From assembly GCA_023653785.1 (NCBI GenBank), contig JAMKCH010012471.1, positions 1 to 64,000 of the forward strand: DNA of 64,000 nucleotides, read 5' to 3'. Made by a program: the position numbers and the translations under genes. Positions 22,000 to 33,205 of this stretch are shown here, piece by piece. Position 1 is the first letter of the stretch. Every line of letters starts with the position of its first letter. The notes beneath the pieces are model-generated. The model saw only the letters and a program-made list of their open reading frames with translations. It ran no database searches and was not told where the DNA came from. The stretch is from Ophioderma brevispina. Its lineage: Eukaryota; Echinodermata; Ophiuroidea; Amphilepidida; Ophiodermatidae.

Positions 22000-22177
22000 C
22001 GATCCCCCTCCCCCTCTTTTCTCCTCGCTATCCTCCTCTCCCCTTTTTTCCTCTCTCCCTCTCTGTTGCTTCTCGCTCTCTTTCTCTCTCTTTCCCTCTC
22101 GCCCTCTTTTTTTTTTTTTTGCTTCTCAAAAGTGTGCTGCGATCGCCGCACCTGGCGCCTAGCTTGCGCCGGCCCTG
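22000..22177. repeat. CT-rich tract ending in a hAT-type terminus
   Basis: TCTCTCTTTCCCTCTC-type sequence followed by poly-T and GCGCCGGCCCTG, which is the reverse of the CAGGGCCGGC start of element T. Probably the right end of a T-family element whose left end I could not place. Confidence 0.5.
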
Positions 22178-22373
22178 AAATTACACCATATTTTTACGGG
22201 CAGATTTTGGTGAATAGTCCCGAACAAATCCACAAAATACGTTTGATTCAATACAGTTAATTCTCGTAACTGCTGCAACACAACTGAATAGAGGAGCATC
22301 CAAAGACTCTCCCCAACTCCACCTATGAGAATCCAAATGGACTCTCTCGGTAGCTCTTCACAAAATTCTACCC

Positions 22374-23885
22374 CTCGCAGACCCGTCTACAAAACTGCTC
22401 ATTTAAGCATGCAGAGTCTACAAAATGGACTCTTTTAATTAAGCATGCAGACGTTCTACCAATCTGGATGCGCATTTTAAACGCTATGCAGATCGAACGT
22501 CTACAAAACTGGCTTCATTTTTAACGCAGGCAGACGTTACAAAAATGGCTCATTTTAACGCATGAGACGTCTACAAACTGGGGGGGGGCCCATTTTAAAG
22601 CATTGCCGATAGAGGTCTCAAAACTGGACTCCTGTTAACGCATTGCAGAAGTCTACAAAACTGGCTCATTTACACATGCAGACGTCTACAAAACGGGCTC
22701 ATTTTAACGCATGCAGAGTAGGGTTATACACGAGAATCCCATTCTAGAAGTAGAAGTTTGGGGAAGAAGGTGTGAATATGTTTTTCTATAGGTTTAAGGG
22801 TGCCTGAATCAGAATTTTGGTACCACCTAGGGAGAGGTGGGGGAACGTTGTAAAATAAGGCGTGGGAAAATTTAGTGCAGGGGTAATTTGAAATAAAGTC
22901 CAATTGGTTAATGTTACACCAATGATTGTCTCTTTATAAGGAGTAAAAAAAGGTATTAGTTTGTCTAGTTGTGACCTTTAGTTAAAAAAGATACAGCGCT
23001 ATTTAAGTCAGGTCATTCTGGAGCAAAAAAAATCCCAATCTCAGATTTTGAAACCAGTGTCAAATTATTGCCACTGGTCATATAAGCAGAAAGAAAATTA
23101 TTTCAATTCTTTGGGTGACACCTCTGTATCCAATTAGAGGTCAAGTTTTGTGACCCCTATTAGGACCATGTGGACCCTTGTTACATTTTGCCCACTAACT
23201 ACGAACCAAAATGCCAAACATTGGTAAAATAAGGCAAGACGAACAATTTGACAACGGTTTCACACAAAATCGGATCACTGGGTGAATGTTTACCCCCAGC
23301 ATGACCTTGAAATGACTTAATTGGGCTATTCTGTTTAAATAAAGGTCCGAACCTGACAACTATACCTTTTTTTACTCCTTACATGAGACAAATACATTGG
23401 TGTACATTAACACAATTTGCTGATTTCAAATTTACCCCTGTACAAATTTTACCCCCGTATTTTCAAAGTTCCACATTCTCCAGAGGTTGGACCCAAAAAT
23501 CTGATTGCAGCACCCTTTTAAAAATGTAGACAAACATTCTTAAAACCCCTTCTTCCCCAAACTTATAGAATGGGATTTGCGTTTATAACCCTACTAGCAG
23601 ACATCTACAAATCTGGCTCATTTTAACGCATGCCAGATCGACGTATACAAAAAAATTGCCCATTTTAACGCAAATTGCAGATTTTCTACAACTGGCATTT
23701 AACGCATGCAGAGTGCTACAGAACTGCTCATTTTAATGATGCAGACATCTAACAAAACTGGCCTCATTTTAACAGCAGGCAGACGTTTCTACAAAATGGG
23801 CTCACTTTTTAACGCATGCAGATGTCTACAAAACGGACCCATTAAAACGCAGACATCTACAAAACTACCGCTCATTTTAATTATA
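22374..23885 (+). repeat. 35-bp satellite array, split by a foldback element
   Basis: The unit reads GCATGCAGACGTCTACAAAA then CTGGCTCATTTTAAC. About ten copies lie at 22374-22717 and about eight at 23595-23885. Copies differ mostly by single-base indels and substitutions. The core GACGTC is a palindrome. The phase is broken by the 877-bp foldback at 22718-23594. Confidence 0.88.
22718..23594. mobile_element. Foldback element K inside the 35-bp satellite
   Basis: Starts GTAGGGTTATACACG and ends CGTTTATAACCCTAC. Arms of about 400 bp are inverted copies, both with ATCCCATTCTA, GTTTGGGGAAGAAGG, AGGGTGC, TAAGGAGTAAAAAAAGGTAT, GGTCATTCTGG / GGTCATGCTGG, and near the centre AGGTCAAGTTTTGTGACCCC. 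Flanks GCAGA (left) and TAGCAGA (right) may be a target duplication, though array repetition makes this ambiguous; TA is an alternative. No coding capacity. Shares AAAGGTAT(A)GTTTG with elements A and L. Confidence 0.88.
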
Positions 23886-24590
23886 CTCGATTCGCGCTGA
23901 TACTAGGAGCTGGGGAAAAGTTTTGGGTCATATCAATTAGGTGAAAGAGGAAGAAGCATTTTAATCTATCCAAGAAAGGGCTTCGCTACAATAGAAAGTG
24001 ACGTCAAAGGAAAGGGCCACGTACAAAGCTTAATTTTGTGTACTGTACTTTTTGAATTAAATGTTATACAGTTTTAATAACCCAAAAAAAAATTGATTTA
24101 GAAATCATTCACACCCATTTCACTGTCATAAACGGGGTTTAGGAATATTAACACACCTAACCGTTATCAAACTTGTTCTTCACATCTTCCATGGATACTC
24201 GTGGAGCCATATTGAAAGAATCTGTAGGCCTACTGAGTACTATACCGGGTGATGTTAGACTTATTGTATCTTTATTTCTTATTTCTGTTATATTGGGTCC
24301 TTTTACATGTTCGCTAAATGTACACTGACAAAATTAATTTTCCGAAATTCACTAGACGAAGAAGCTGAAGAAATTTAATTTAGGTGAGGTAATTACAAAG
24401 ACTAGTTGTTGTTGCGTTTTTAACGTTTAGGCCAAGGTTTTCATTTCCAAATCCAATGTGCTTCAACTATTCAAGACTACGTTTGGTACCGTATATGGGG
24501 TATGGACTATGTTATTGGTCATAGTTGGAGGTAACGTATGAAAATAATGATGATGAGGCCCCATTCAACTGTGTGGACACGGAAAAAATC
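23886..24590. other. Unassigned sequence
   Basis: No recognisable gene. Confidence 0.4.
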
Positions 24591-24595
24591 AGTGT

Positions 24596-24730
24596 TGCCA
24601 TATAATATAATAATATAATAATAATAGTACCGCATTTATATAGCGCAACCAACAATGTTGGCTCAATGCGCAAGGCCATTATTATCGCATGCCCATCAGG
24701 AAAAGTCAGAATAATGTCCTTCTTATTTAG
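24596..24730. repeat. ATA-rich microsatellite and GCGC-type interspersed repeat
   Basis: TATAATATAATAATAATAGT is followed by CCGCATTTATATAGCGC and TCAATGCGCAAGGCC. Similar TATATAGCGC...AAGGCGC repeats are common in marine invertebrate genomes; I cannot assign a family. Confidence 0.5.
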
Positions 24731-25206
24731 GTTGTGCTTGAGGCACAACAATTAGCGCACTGCCTATTAGCACGTAGATTAGGCCGGATCCACAGCGCAC
24801 CTGCCTATACAGGTAGTACTTCACATTTTAAGTGCATTACTTTCCCAGTGACTCGCTATGTTTTGACCACTGCAAATCGTAATGATCTGTGAGCGGACAG
24901 TATTAAGAACGCGCGGACTAGGAGTACTGCAAATTAGTACTTGTTGTACGCCCCAACAAATCAGCTCTCACCCCGTAAAAAATTACAGGGTGTCCATATA
25001 TCAGCGACCGAATCTAGTATAGTTGTGCTTCAGGTATTATCTAATACAGGGGGAAGCATTGGTTAGAAAAAAGAAAATTGGGGCCGCTTCTTTCTAAAAT
25101 GTCCTTGTCTGTTTAAATCATTTGCCTGACAAGTAAGCAGGGAGTACTCAAGGGGGTTAATCCAGAGGGTGTTTTGAGTCAATTGCAGTAGTTTATTCAA
25201 TAAGGT
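24731..25206. other. Unassigned sequence
   Basis: No gene recognised. Confidence 0.4.
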
Positions 25207-25435
25207 CATTTCATTTCATGTCATTTCATATTTATTCAGTCATATCAACATATACACATAAATCACATAAAATACATATAAAATAAATACTATATTAAAA
25301 AATTAAAATGATATAAAAAGAAACAATACAGAAAATGTTGATGAGGACCAGGATAGCACAAAAAGCCACATGAGCTTATTTCCATTGGGGGTCCTACAAA
25401 AGACAACAGAAACCAAGCAAAATCAAGATACACCA

Positions 25436-25621
25436 CTAGATCTTAAAGGAAGGCGCTCCTTCTACTCTCTCGATTCTTGTTTTCATGGCAAGATGGATTT
25501 GACTTCTTTTTTGAAGTGGGCGTAAGTGTGATCGATTTAATATTGCCTGGAAGGGAGATCTTGCGAAAGGTGAATTGAAAGTTTTGCTGCCAAACTGCCC
25601 CCTCGAAACCCTCGGAACCAC
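25436..25621 (-). pseudogene. LINE ORF2 C-terminal remnant
   Basis: This 61-codon minus frame plus overlapping frames matches the usual CR1-type ORF2 tail (FVVPRV.., SKTF.., then FKKEVKS in another frame). It is separated from the RT frame by frameshifts and about 150 bp of decayed sequence. Confidence 0.6.
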
Positions 25622-25782
25622 AAAATTAAGGTGGCTATCCCTGGGTTATTATATCGAGCCTTTCTGGACTGTCTTTTATTTTAAAATGATTTTTAAAAAT
25701 ATTAAAGTTTTGATGTTATTATAAAATTTTGAAGACTGGTTAAGATCAATTGCATGACCCTTATCTTCAAAATTTAGAAGCC

Positions 25783-26850
25783 CTAATTTATCGAGTTCAT
25801 CCTGGCCCAAACATGTGTTCGTGAAACCAGACCAAGTACAAATCTGACAATTTTATTGTGCATGACCTGTAGTTTGTTCTGGAGTTTTTTAGAAAGGCCT
25901 GAAAACCAGGACGAACAACAATAATCAAAATAGCACTGAATCAAAGCTGAAACTAAAGTTTTGCGATGTTTTTGATCAAGAATTTGGGATTGTCTGTAAA
26001 GAAACCTGAGTCTTGCCCCGGCTCTTTTAATTACAATATTTGCAACAGCTTCCCCTGACAGACACTGGTCCAATGTGATCCCCAAATATTTGACAGATTT
26101 TGCAGATTTAATAGGTTCGTTATTGCACGTAACATTAAATTCATTTTGCTTCTTTAATTTCCTGTTTGATCCAAAAAGAATGGCCTCAGTCTTACCCAAG
26201 TGAAGAGACAACTTGTTGTCAATGAGCCACTGCTGACAGGACTCTAACTCCATGCTGAGTTTAGCAGCAATTTCTTTGGGATCTTTGCCATCAACAATCA
26301 ATGCGCTATCATCTGCATAGAGTAAAAGCTTACAGTCAACGCTGATTGGCATATCGTTGACATAGCAGAGAAATAGAAGTGGCCCCAAGACACTGCCTTG
26401 AGGCACACCGCATGTGATTGACATAGGCTTGGAGTTGGTTTTATTCACACAGACAATCTGCTGTCTATCACTTAGGTAAGACTTGAACCAATCTATCGAT
26501 TCAATGCCCATAGCATGAAGTTTATTGCACAAGATATCATGATTGACCGTGTCAAAGGCTTTTTGTAGATCCAACATCACCATACCCGTGTAGTTACCCT
26601 GAGAAATCTGTGTACGCACATGATCAGTAAGATGAATGAGGCATGTATCGGTAGAGAAACTACCTCTAAAACCAGATTGGTGAGAATACAGGAGTTGATT
26701 TTCAGTTAAGTAATTGTCAAGCTGATTGTACACAGAGTTTTTACAAGGAATTTTAGAAACCACACTGAGTATGCTGAGAGGCCTTAATTCCCACTTCAGA
26801 TCTACTTCCTTTTTTAACAAGTGTGGTGACACGGGCACACTCCGAGTCAT
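25783..26850 (-). CDS. LINE reverse transcriptase (ORF2 fragment)
   Basis: A 355-residue open frame, the longest in the window. It is a non-LTR reverse transcriptase: RPLSILSVVSK (fingers, about 23-33), FRGSFSTDTCL (about 61-71), LDLQKAFDTVNHD (palm motif A with catalytic D, about 93-105), GVPQGSVLGPLLF (motif B, about 148-160), YADDSAL (motif C with both catalytic D, about 178-184), LSLHLGKTE and KYLGITLD (motifs D/E), then a thumb region ending RTHV. The upstream part ARVTTLVKKGSRSEVG is in another frame (about 26795-26845), so a small indel sits just before RPLSI, and the ATG is not the native start. The last residues (after RTHV) are out of frame. In a living element this protein would copy its own RNA into nicked chromosomal DNA; as it stands it lacks the endonuclease and is inactive. 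Confidence 0.93.
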   Translation of the reverse strand: MTRSVPVSPHLLKKEVDLKWELRPLSILSVVSKIPCKNSVYNQLDNYLTENQLLYSHQSGFRGSFSTDTCLIHLTDHVRTQISQGNYTGMVMLDLQKAFDTVNHDILCNKLHAMGIESIDWFKSYLSDRQQIVCVNKTNSKPMSITCGVPQGSVLGPLLFLCYVNDMPISVDCKLLLYADDSALIVDGKDPKEIAAKLSMELESCQQWLIDNKLSLHLGKTEAILFGSNRKLKKQNEFNVTCNNEPIKSAKSVKYLGITLDQCLSGEAVANIVIKRAGARLRFLYRQSQILDQKHRKTLVSALIQCYFDYCCSSWFSGLSKKLQNKLQVMHNKIVRFVLGLVSRTHVWARMNSIN

Positions 26851-26919
26851 CAGGACATCATTGGTGTGAATGGATAAATTAATTATGAAGTAATAGGGTT
26901 TTTCAAAACAGAAGCCCCA

Positions 26920-27035
26920 TCCCTTGAGAAATTCTATTTTTTGTTTTTTATTTTATTATTTTGAGATATTTTTATTTGATTTATTTTTTTTTTTTATTTT
27001 TTTTTTTTTTTTTATTTATTATATTTTTTATGTTA
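26920..27035. repeat. Poly-T-rich tract
   Basis: About 110 bp of T-rich sequence between the two oppositely oriented LINE segments. Low-complexity frames here are artefacts. Confidence 0.7.
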
Positions 27036-27126
27036 TATTTTGCTGGAATGTTGTCCAAGCCAGTACTCTTATTAGGCTGCAGTTACAAATTCAGAATGAG
27101 ACAAAATCTGAGGTAAAGGAGAAAGC

Positions 27127-29275
27127 TTGAAAGTACAACCCGTGATACCCTTATCGGAACTATGTTGCTTTGGCTGGCCTTTAAACCAGTGGGCAAGTTC
27201 CATTGGCAATATACACACTGATAATATGGAATTCATTCTAAATAATGTACTGTTTAATGTCCAAGTGCCTCATCGCATCAAGTCTTGCCACAAGGATCCC
27301 ATATTATGGCAATACTACTTCCACTTTTCAAATAGAATCATGCTTTCTGGAGACATTAACCCAAATCATGGGCCCAACACATCTGTACCCTATATGATCG
27401 CTCATGGATATAAACCCAAATACTTATGACAGAGATCAACTTCTTGCCCTCAATACACCTAGTGTGTTACCAGCTTTGTTGACAAATCCCTCAAATTCAC
27501 TAGGTATCAACACCATCTTTTCAAGCACCTGGCTCCATTAAAACGCCCATCTCAAGACGTACACACCGAGGAGTAAAAGGAGGTCGACACAGAGTGCAAG
27601 TAAAACAACAAATTTCAGTACCAACGAAACCTGTCTAAATGAACTCCTAACACCATGTGGTTCGTGAAGCGGTGTTTGTGTCAGGTACCGTGCAATTAGT
27701 TTGATATGTGGATAAGGGACTCATGCACGTTGTCGGTTCTCTATCGGATAAGTTATAGGATAAACATAGTGCTCAGAAAACTAGCTTTTCTTTTATTTGA
27801 ATAAGTTTAATACAACTTTACCATTTAACAATGTCACATACTATAAAGAGCCTATCCACAAAAGACTCTTATATAAAGATTTCCTATACAAGTGACTCTC
27901 GGTCTCAAGAAATCTATTTCTGTTACTAAGGTACGGTCTTCATTATGCATTTTAACACAAGATCTCTCCTGCCAAAGAGTTTGAATTGCGCTCTATAATT
28001 CTAGTTCCCAACCAGCTGCCGTAGCACTATCTGAGTCAGGACTGGAGAATCAATCACCAGATAATGAAATCAGATTCAGGGTAACAGTGCTTCGCCGTGA
28101 TAGAAATCGCGAAGGAGGCGGAGGTGTATTTACGTCCATAACGATATGCTTTTAACAACGGTGGGACCTGCAAAAGGGATCTTTGAAAATTGTGGCTAGA
28201 GAATTCTTCTACTAAAACAAGCCAATTATTGGGTGTGTATTATCGTCCTCCAGAAGACAATCACTTTCTATTCATTTTGAGATCATTTCAAAAATAAGTT
28301 CCGACTGCGAAATGATTCCATCGATGGGTGATATCAATATGATTTTTTTAAATAAAAGATAGCTTACTTTGTAAGGACTATTTGCCGTACCTTACATCTA
28401 TTTGATCTTCGACAACTATACCACAGCCACTCGTATTACCCGCTACCAACACTACTTGATTGATCATATTCCTCACTAATAATCCTGAGACAATTGTCAA
28501 TCAGGTCGATCAATATGTCTTATGCGACACCTTCTTAACACTTGCACACGGAAAGTGTCAGAGGTCAAGTGGTCACCATAGAGTTATAAATATAAGATCC
28601 ACTAAGAATTACAGTGCAGAAACTCTTTTGTCTAAATTGTTTCATAAATGGTCTTTAATCTATGAGTACCAATGTAATCATGCATGGCTCGTTCAAGACT
28701 GACAGTTCTGCAAGACTCTTGATGAAATTGAAAAAACCTTAAAACAAATTAGGTTGACGTCCAGAACAGAACCCTGGATGAATAAAATTCTTGAGAGTAT
28801 TAGGACAAGAGACCAACTTTTTAAGTAAACTTCAAGAAAGACCGCTCTAACTGCTGATCTTTATAAACAGTACTGTGAAAAATGAGAAATCAAACCAAAG
28901 GGATATTAAAAGGAGCCAGGTGGAGTATTTTCGTAGCAAAGTTGATGACATAAAAACAACCCAAAAAAACTTTGGCAACAATTAAAAACCCTTGGCTACA
29001 GTACGAAAACAAAGAGCAGTGCAAAGTCGAAAAAACCCTTTGTCTACCGTACGAAAACCAAAAGAGTCAAGTGCAAAGTCGTTCTGGATCTACGCGAGAC
29101 TTGTTTTTGATCTACAAATGTTGTGATTCATATCAATACTTTTACACAACGGTTGGCAGTAAACCTATTCAAAAAACTACCTTCCCACCCAAACTGAATT
29201 TGGCAACTGACTCACAAAAATTTCTATTCAAAGTTTCAGCTTTTTATTATTCTGATAAGGTCATGTGATCCCAGA
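27127..29275 (+). pseudogene. LINE ORF2 N-terminal/endonuclease segment, decayed
   Basis: A plus-strand series of broken frames follows a CR1/L2-type ORF2. The first 100 codons end in LSGDINPNHGP, the leader motif just before the endonuclease. Then come RRGVKGGRH, DRNREGGG-VF, LLGVYYRPP, MGDIN, TRITRYQHYLIDHI, EPWMNKIL, FRSKVDDIK, LWQQLKTLG-like and YTTVGSK. These are endonuclease and linker landmarks in the right order. Stops and frameshifts are frequent. It stops before the RT domain, and points away from the RT segment at 25783-26850. Confidence 0.75.
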
Positions 29276-29559
29276 AAAATCCGATTTCTACACTCATTTT
29301 AGCCCACAAAAAGGTAACTAGGAAATTTATTTAGCAAGGAATCATGAAATGTCTATCGTTTCTTGAACTTCTGGAACACTTTATCCTAAAGTACTGATAA
29401 GCATTTAGTAATGTACCGTATAGGCACATTGCATGCATATGGGGTTGATTCAAAACACCCTCTGGGTTCATCTATCTCAATTTGCAGAGTTGTGGTTATT
29501 ATTATTATTACAGTATTGGATTTTATCTCCCTCGTCATGGTAGGTACACATGAATATTC

Positions 29560-29745
29560 AATAACTAGGACACAGTAGTGATTGATATGTCACTTTACAC
29601 AAAGCTTATGAATTTGAGAAATTACACACATGACGCTGTTACAGCATATTTGTTTCATCAGATGCGTTACAACACAAACATCAATATTTTTATCACAGAA
29701 ATTATACACATGATGTGGTTACAACATAATAGTAATAGTCTGCTT
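29560..29745 (+). repeat. Short direct repeat (two units, ~80 bp)
   Basis: GAAATTACACACATGACGCT and GAAATTATACACATGATGTG, each followed by GGTTACA-type sequence (GTTACAGCATA / GTTACAACATA), recur about 80 bp apart. Confidence 0.5.
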
Positions 29746-29761
29746 CAAGACTCAACAAAAC

Positions 29762-30404
29762 TTAAAGGAAATATTTCATGATACTGAATATTGGAAATTG
29801 GCCGGTATGGATGGAAAGCTTAAGTAAGTAACATAGATTACATATAAATCAAATAAGTTGAAAATTGGTCCACATTTGTTGAGTATTTTGCCCTTTTAAT
29901 TTCCGCCCCATAGCTTACTCGAAAACGATTCCGACAAATCCCCATCGCAGGCAAAGGGTGACTTCAAAGTGATGACCATCCATAATTTACGTCGTTGTGA
30001 CCATCATATCGCAGTGTTGCCACTTCAATAATAATTAAACACAATGAAATGAAACAAAATATGTCATTCTGTAACTTTTTTTTCTAATTTTATTATTACT
30101 TTCAAAGTTTCATTAATCCATCAATATTACAGTGTCAGCAATAACAATTCGAGTCAACACGATGTTTTGGTCATCACTTTGACGTCACAAGGAAAGCAAA
30201 ATTGGGCGCTTTGATCAATGAAGCCGTGGCGAAAAATCCGCCCGTTTTCTTCGAATGTCAAAAAAGCAAAAATTAAAATGCCTCTATTTTGTTAATTTTA
30301 CATCAAATTGTATTATTTTTTCAGGAATTCGTGATGCATGTACATATATTTTATGAATGTAAGTCAAACTGAGCTTGACAAAAATCTTGACATATTTCCT
30401 TTAA
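29762..30404. mobile_element. TTAA-type MITE, family X
   Basis: Starts TTAAAGGAAATATTTCATGA and ends TCTTGACATATTTCCTTTAA; termini inverted, TTAA at both ends. Inside, GTGACTTCAAAGTGATGACCA is mirrored by TGGTCATCACTTTGACGTCAC, so the inverted repeat extends inward. No coding capacity. Its right TTAA (30401-30404) is also the left TTAA of the family-D MITE that follows. Confidence 0.82.
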
Positions 30405-30950
30405 AGAGACACTGGCACATTTGAAAAAAAAGTGCACCCTCAAGATTTTTCATAATCGATATTTTTGTATGGTTGTTTAAAAGCTTTTATATACATAAGC
30501 CCTCACCTGAAATGATTAAGACCAAATCAATATCCTTATGGGTAAACAGAACGATTTTATAATAATGTCGCCGGTGACATTAATTCAGCAGATGACGGAA
30601 ATGGCGTTAAACACAAGAAAATGCATGTCGTATGCATGTTTCCCGAGGCATGTATCCTGTTTGACTGGTCTGTCAAACAGGATACATTGTGGTTTTAATA
30701 TCAATGAGTACAAGTCTGTGATATTCATGTAATACACACATTTGTTGATTAAAGTTATGGAGAACTTAAAAGTTAGCCTACAAATTACCTAGATGTCTTT
30801 AACCTAGCTCTTATTAACATCCTTATCTGTTTATGAGTATGTTATTTTATGTGTAAAATGTATCTCTATTCTTCCAATGGCCTAGACTATCATTTGAGAG
30901 CAAATTGAAAACAATTCATATTTTGTGAAAATGTGCCAGTGCCACTTTGT
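30401..30950. mobile_element. TTAA-type MITE, family D, copy 2 (uninterrupted)
   Basis: Starts TTAAAGAGACACTGGCACAT and ends ATGTGCCAGTGCCACTTTGT, where the last bases are a decayed TTAA. It carries the single CTTTTATA (30484-30491) at the position where copy 1 holds the hAT-like element E. Confidence 0.88.
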
Positions 30951-31676
30951 GTTTTGGTGAATATTTGAACATGACTGAGGGCTACAAACACATCAGATAT
31001 TTCTAGATCAAGTTTTTGTATTTTCAATCTACAACCAAATTTCATGATAACAATTTTAATTAAAGCAGAAAAGAAAAGTATACTGAAAAAAATAACTTCT
31101 GCATCATGAGCACCTACCTTGAAACCACTTAGCATCCAGCAAGATCACAGCAACCCAGAAAAGCAATAATATTCCACATTAATTGAAAATCCTCCATTAG
31201 TATCCTATGTTCCGTTTGCGACAAGCCGGCCCACAATATTACCTCTGCGGCACTCCACATCAGCCGCTGTGCATGCTTGTTCCGCCAAGCGTAATATTAA
31301 ATCCTGATCAAGCCATGTGTTCTATTGGTCTTCCTTGAATCTCTTATCTCGGCAACAGTCGTCATGCATTTAGTAAGATGATGACCATTGCAAAGGGAAT
31401 GCACATGATATGTGGTCTTAACGGCGGCAAAGAGCTGCCGTAATTTCCTTAGTCCTTAGGTTACCAAAATCAATAGGATAGGTCAAGTGGTTAGGCTAGC
31501 AGAAATGTGAGAATGGAGGCCCAAGTCTTATTTGATAGTCCAATGCTTCGAGACCTTGTATGGACTTCCAAAAGCAATAATTGCATTAGTACACCAAGGA
31601 ATTTTATGTTTAATTATAAAAAATAGGAGTAATTACTCCTTAATAATAGCTGTTTTTCATACAGCACAGTGACGGT
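30951..31676. other. Unassigned sequence
   Basis: No recognisable gene. Pair of TTACTCCTTAATAAT-like bases near 31640, otherwise nothing. Confidence 0.4.
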
Positions 31677-31885
31677 GCCAGACCTCTTTAGGGGGCAGAG
31701 GGGAGTGAAATTTTTGAGGGCAAAAGTGAAGTTCTGGGGGGGGACAATATCAATAATTTGAAGTTTTTTAACCAATTTTGGTCCAAAATCACTGATTTTT
31801 GCTAAAATTAGATGATTTTTGGCCCCAAATCGCTGATGCTTGCAAAAAATCCATAATTTTTCTTTCGGCCGGGGAAGTGGGTGGG
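31677..31885. mobile_element. CAGTG-ended MITE, truncated
   Basis: Begins CAGTGACGGTGCCAGACC. The body (AATCGCTGATnnTTGC, AAATCCATAATTTTT, TTTCGG) matches the element at 45912-46239. The right end is not found. Confidence 0.6.
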
Positions 31886-31969
31886 CAAATGTTTTTGGGT
31901 AATGCTATTTTTGATTGGCTAATCACATCATATTAGTTTCATTAACCAGTTGAAATGAAGCAGACAGTA

Positions 31970-32320
31970 TTAAAGTGGCATTTTGTGATCCACAGCCTCG
32001 TCCCCCCGACTTACCTAAAAATGATTTTTATATCATCTGAACCGTTAGCCTTAGTAATCCACATGTGCCCAATCTTATGTGCAAATTTGGTCGCGTCTGT
32101 AAGAAATTCGCAATTTTGTATTTTCTGTCCGTAAACGGACAGAAATTACAGCACAGTAGCCTATGGGACCGTGGGACTTATGGGACCATGAGCAATTGCT
32201 CATAACACAAAACTGCAAGATCGGGATCAGCTCAAATTTTGAGAATAAGCTTTTCTCAAGGATATCTAGTGATCAATGAATAAAACAGAAGGTGCTGAAA
32301 TCACGAAATGCACCTTTGAA
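31970..32320. mobile_element. TTAA-type MITE, family C, copy 1
   Basis: Left end TTAAAGTGGCATTTTGTGAT and right end ATCACGAAATGCACCTTTGAA are inverted; the right TTAA has decayed to TTGA. The body (ATCATCTGAACCGTTAG, CGTAAACGGACAGAAATTA, AGCACAGTAG, TATGGGACC) recurs at 44.8-45.1 kb. Confidence 0.82.
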
Positions 32321-33197
32321 GGTGCCCCATCTGATTACAACATATCTTTCATAGGCAGGGCCATCACCAACAAACTTTAACTCCACTTTAATAACCTCCC
32401 CAGAGTCCAAGGTCCTAACTTCACGGTGTCCTTTCCCAATTACCCAAGATCCGCGTTCCAACTGTCTCAGAACCCCTTCCACGACGTGCTGCCACATCGA
32501 GCATCCTTCCCAAGTAACTAAGATTCTCCCCATCTAACACAGGTGCTCTTTCCCAACTAACCCAGGGCAATGTGATTTCCACACAAATTGACCTATACCA
32601 AATACCCAAAAGTTCCCTTTTCCATCTATATTATTATATAGCCAATTCCCAACTACCCATGGTTCTCCTTCCAGACAACCCTATGATCCTTTCTCAACTT
32701 ATCCAGATTTCTCTTTCCAATTACCCCAGGTTCCACTTCCTGCAACTACCACATGGTTCCCATTCCAAACTAACCCAGGGTTCTCCTTTCCAACAACCCA
32801 ATTTCATGCCTCTCCAGCACTGAGTTACTAATACTTCCAGTTGAAGCATAGTTTAGTTGAGGTCCCCCTTTGGGAGATTGTTTGCCTCAGAAGATTAATT
32901 TGAGCCATAATTTGAGTTCTAAAGCCTGCAAATTCCCTTTAAATCCAATTTCTAAGGCCCTAATTTAAAAGACAAAATCAGTTCCCAAGCCCCTAAGTCA
33001 GCCCACACAAATTCCATGACCAGAACAAGTTGAGTGCCCCCCACTAAACCCCTCACTCCCATATTTTCAAGTTCTCTGATATATCCTTTCTATTTTGTAA
33101 TTGCTTACAGCCCTCCATTTCCAATTTACGTGAACACAGTCTTCAAATACCTCAAAAATGAAAACTTGTTGACAGCCATGTAGTGTTTAAGATATCA
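32321..33197. other. C/T-rich sequence with repeated TTCCCAACTA-like phrases
   Basis: From 32420 to 32810, phrases such as CCTTTCCCAA(C/T)TA(A/C)CC and GGTTC(T/C)CCTTTCCA recur every ~28-32 bp (for example 32425, 32500, 32546, 32643, 32671, 32690, 32716, 32760, 32780), a very degenerate tandem repeat. No gene seen. Confidence 0.5.
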
Positions 33198-33205
33198 AAT
33201 TGGGC

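Larger units (their letters stand above)
25207..26870 (-). mobile_element. CR1/L2-type LINE, 5'-truncated, with 3' end
   Basis: Reading on the minus strand: end of the RT palm, thumb, C-terminal region and 3' UTR, ending in a TGAAATGA/CATGAAATG short-repeat tail (25207-25229) rather than a long poly-A, as in CR1-clade LINEs. The C-terminal part after the main frame is readable in other frames (DELDKLGLLNFEDK near 25760-25800; FKKEVKSIL near 25490-25520), so small frameshifts have occurred. The 5' side adjoins a T-rich tract and an opposite-strand endonuclease segment. Confidence 0.85.

Noticed and set aside
22374..23885. CRISPR-like array of 35-bp repeats
   Set aside because: The repeat is a continuous tandem satellite without unique spacers, in a eukaryotic context.
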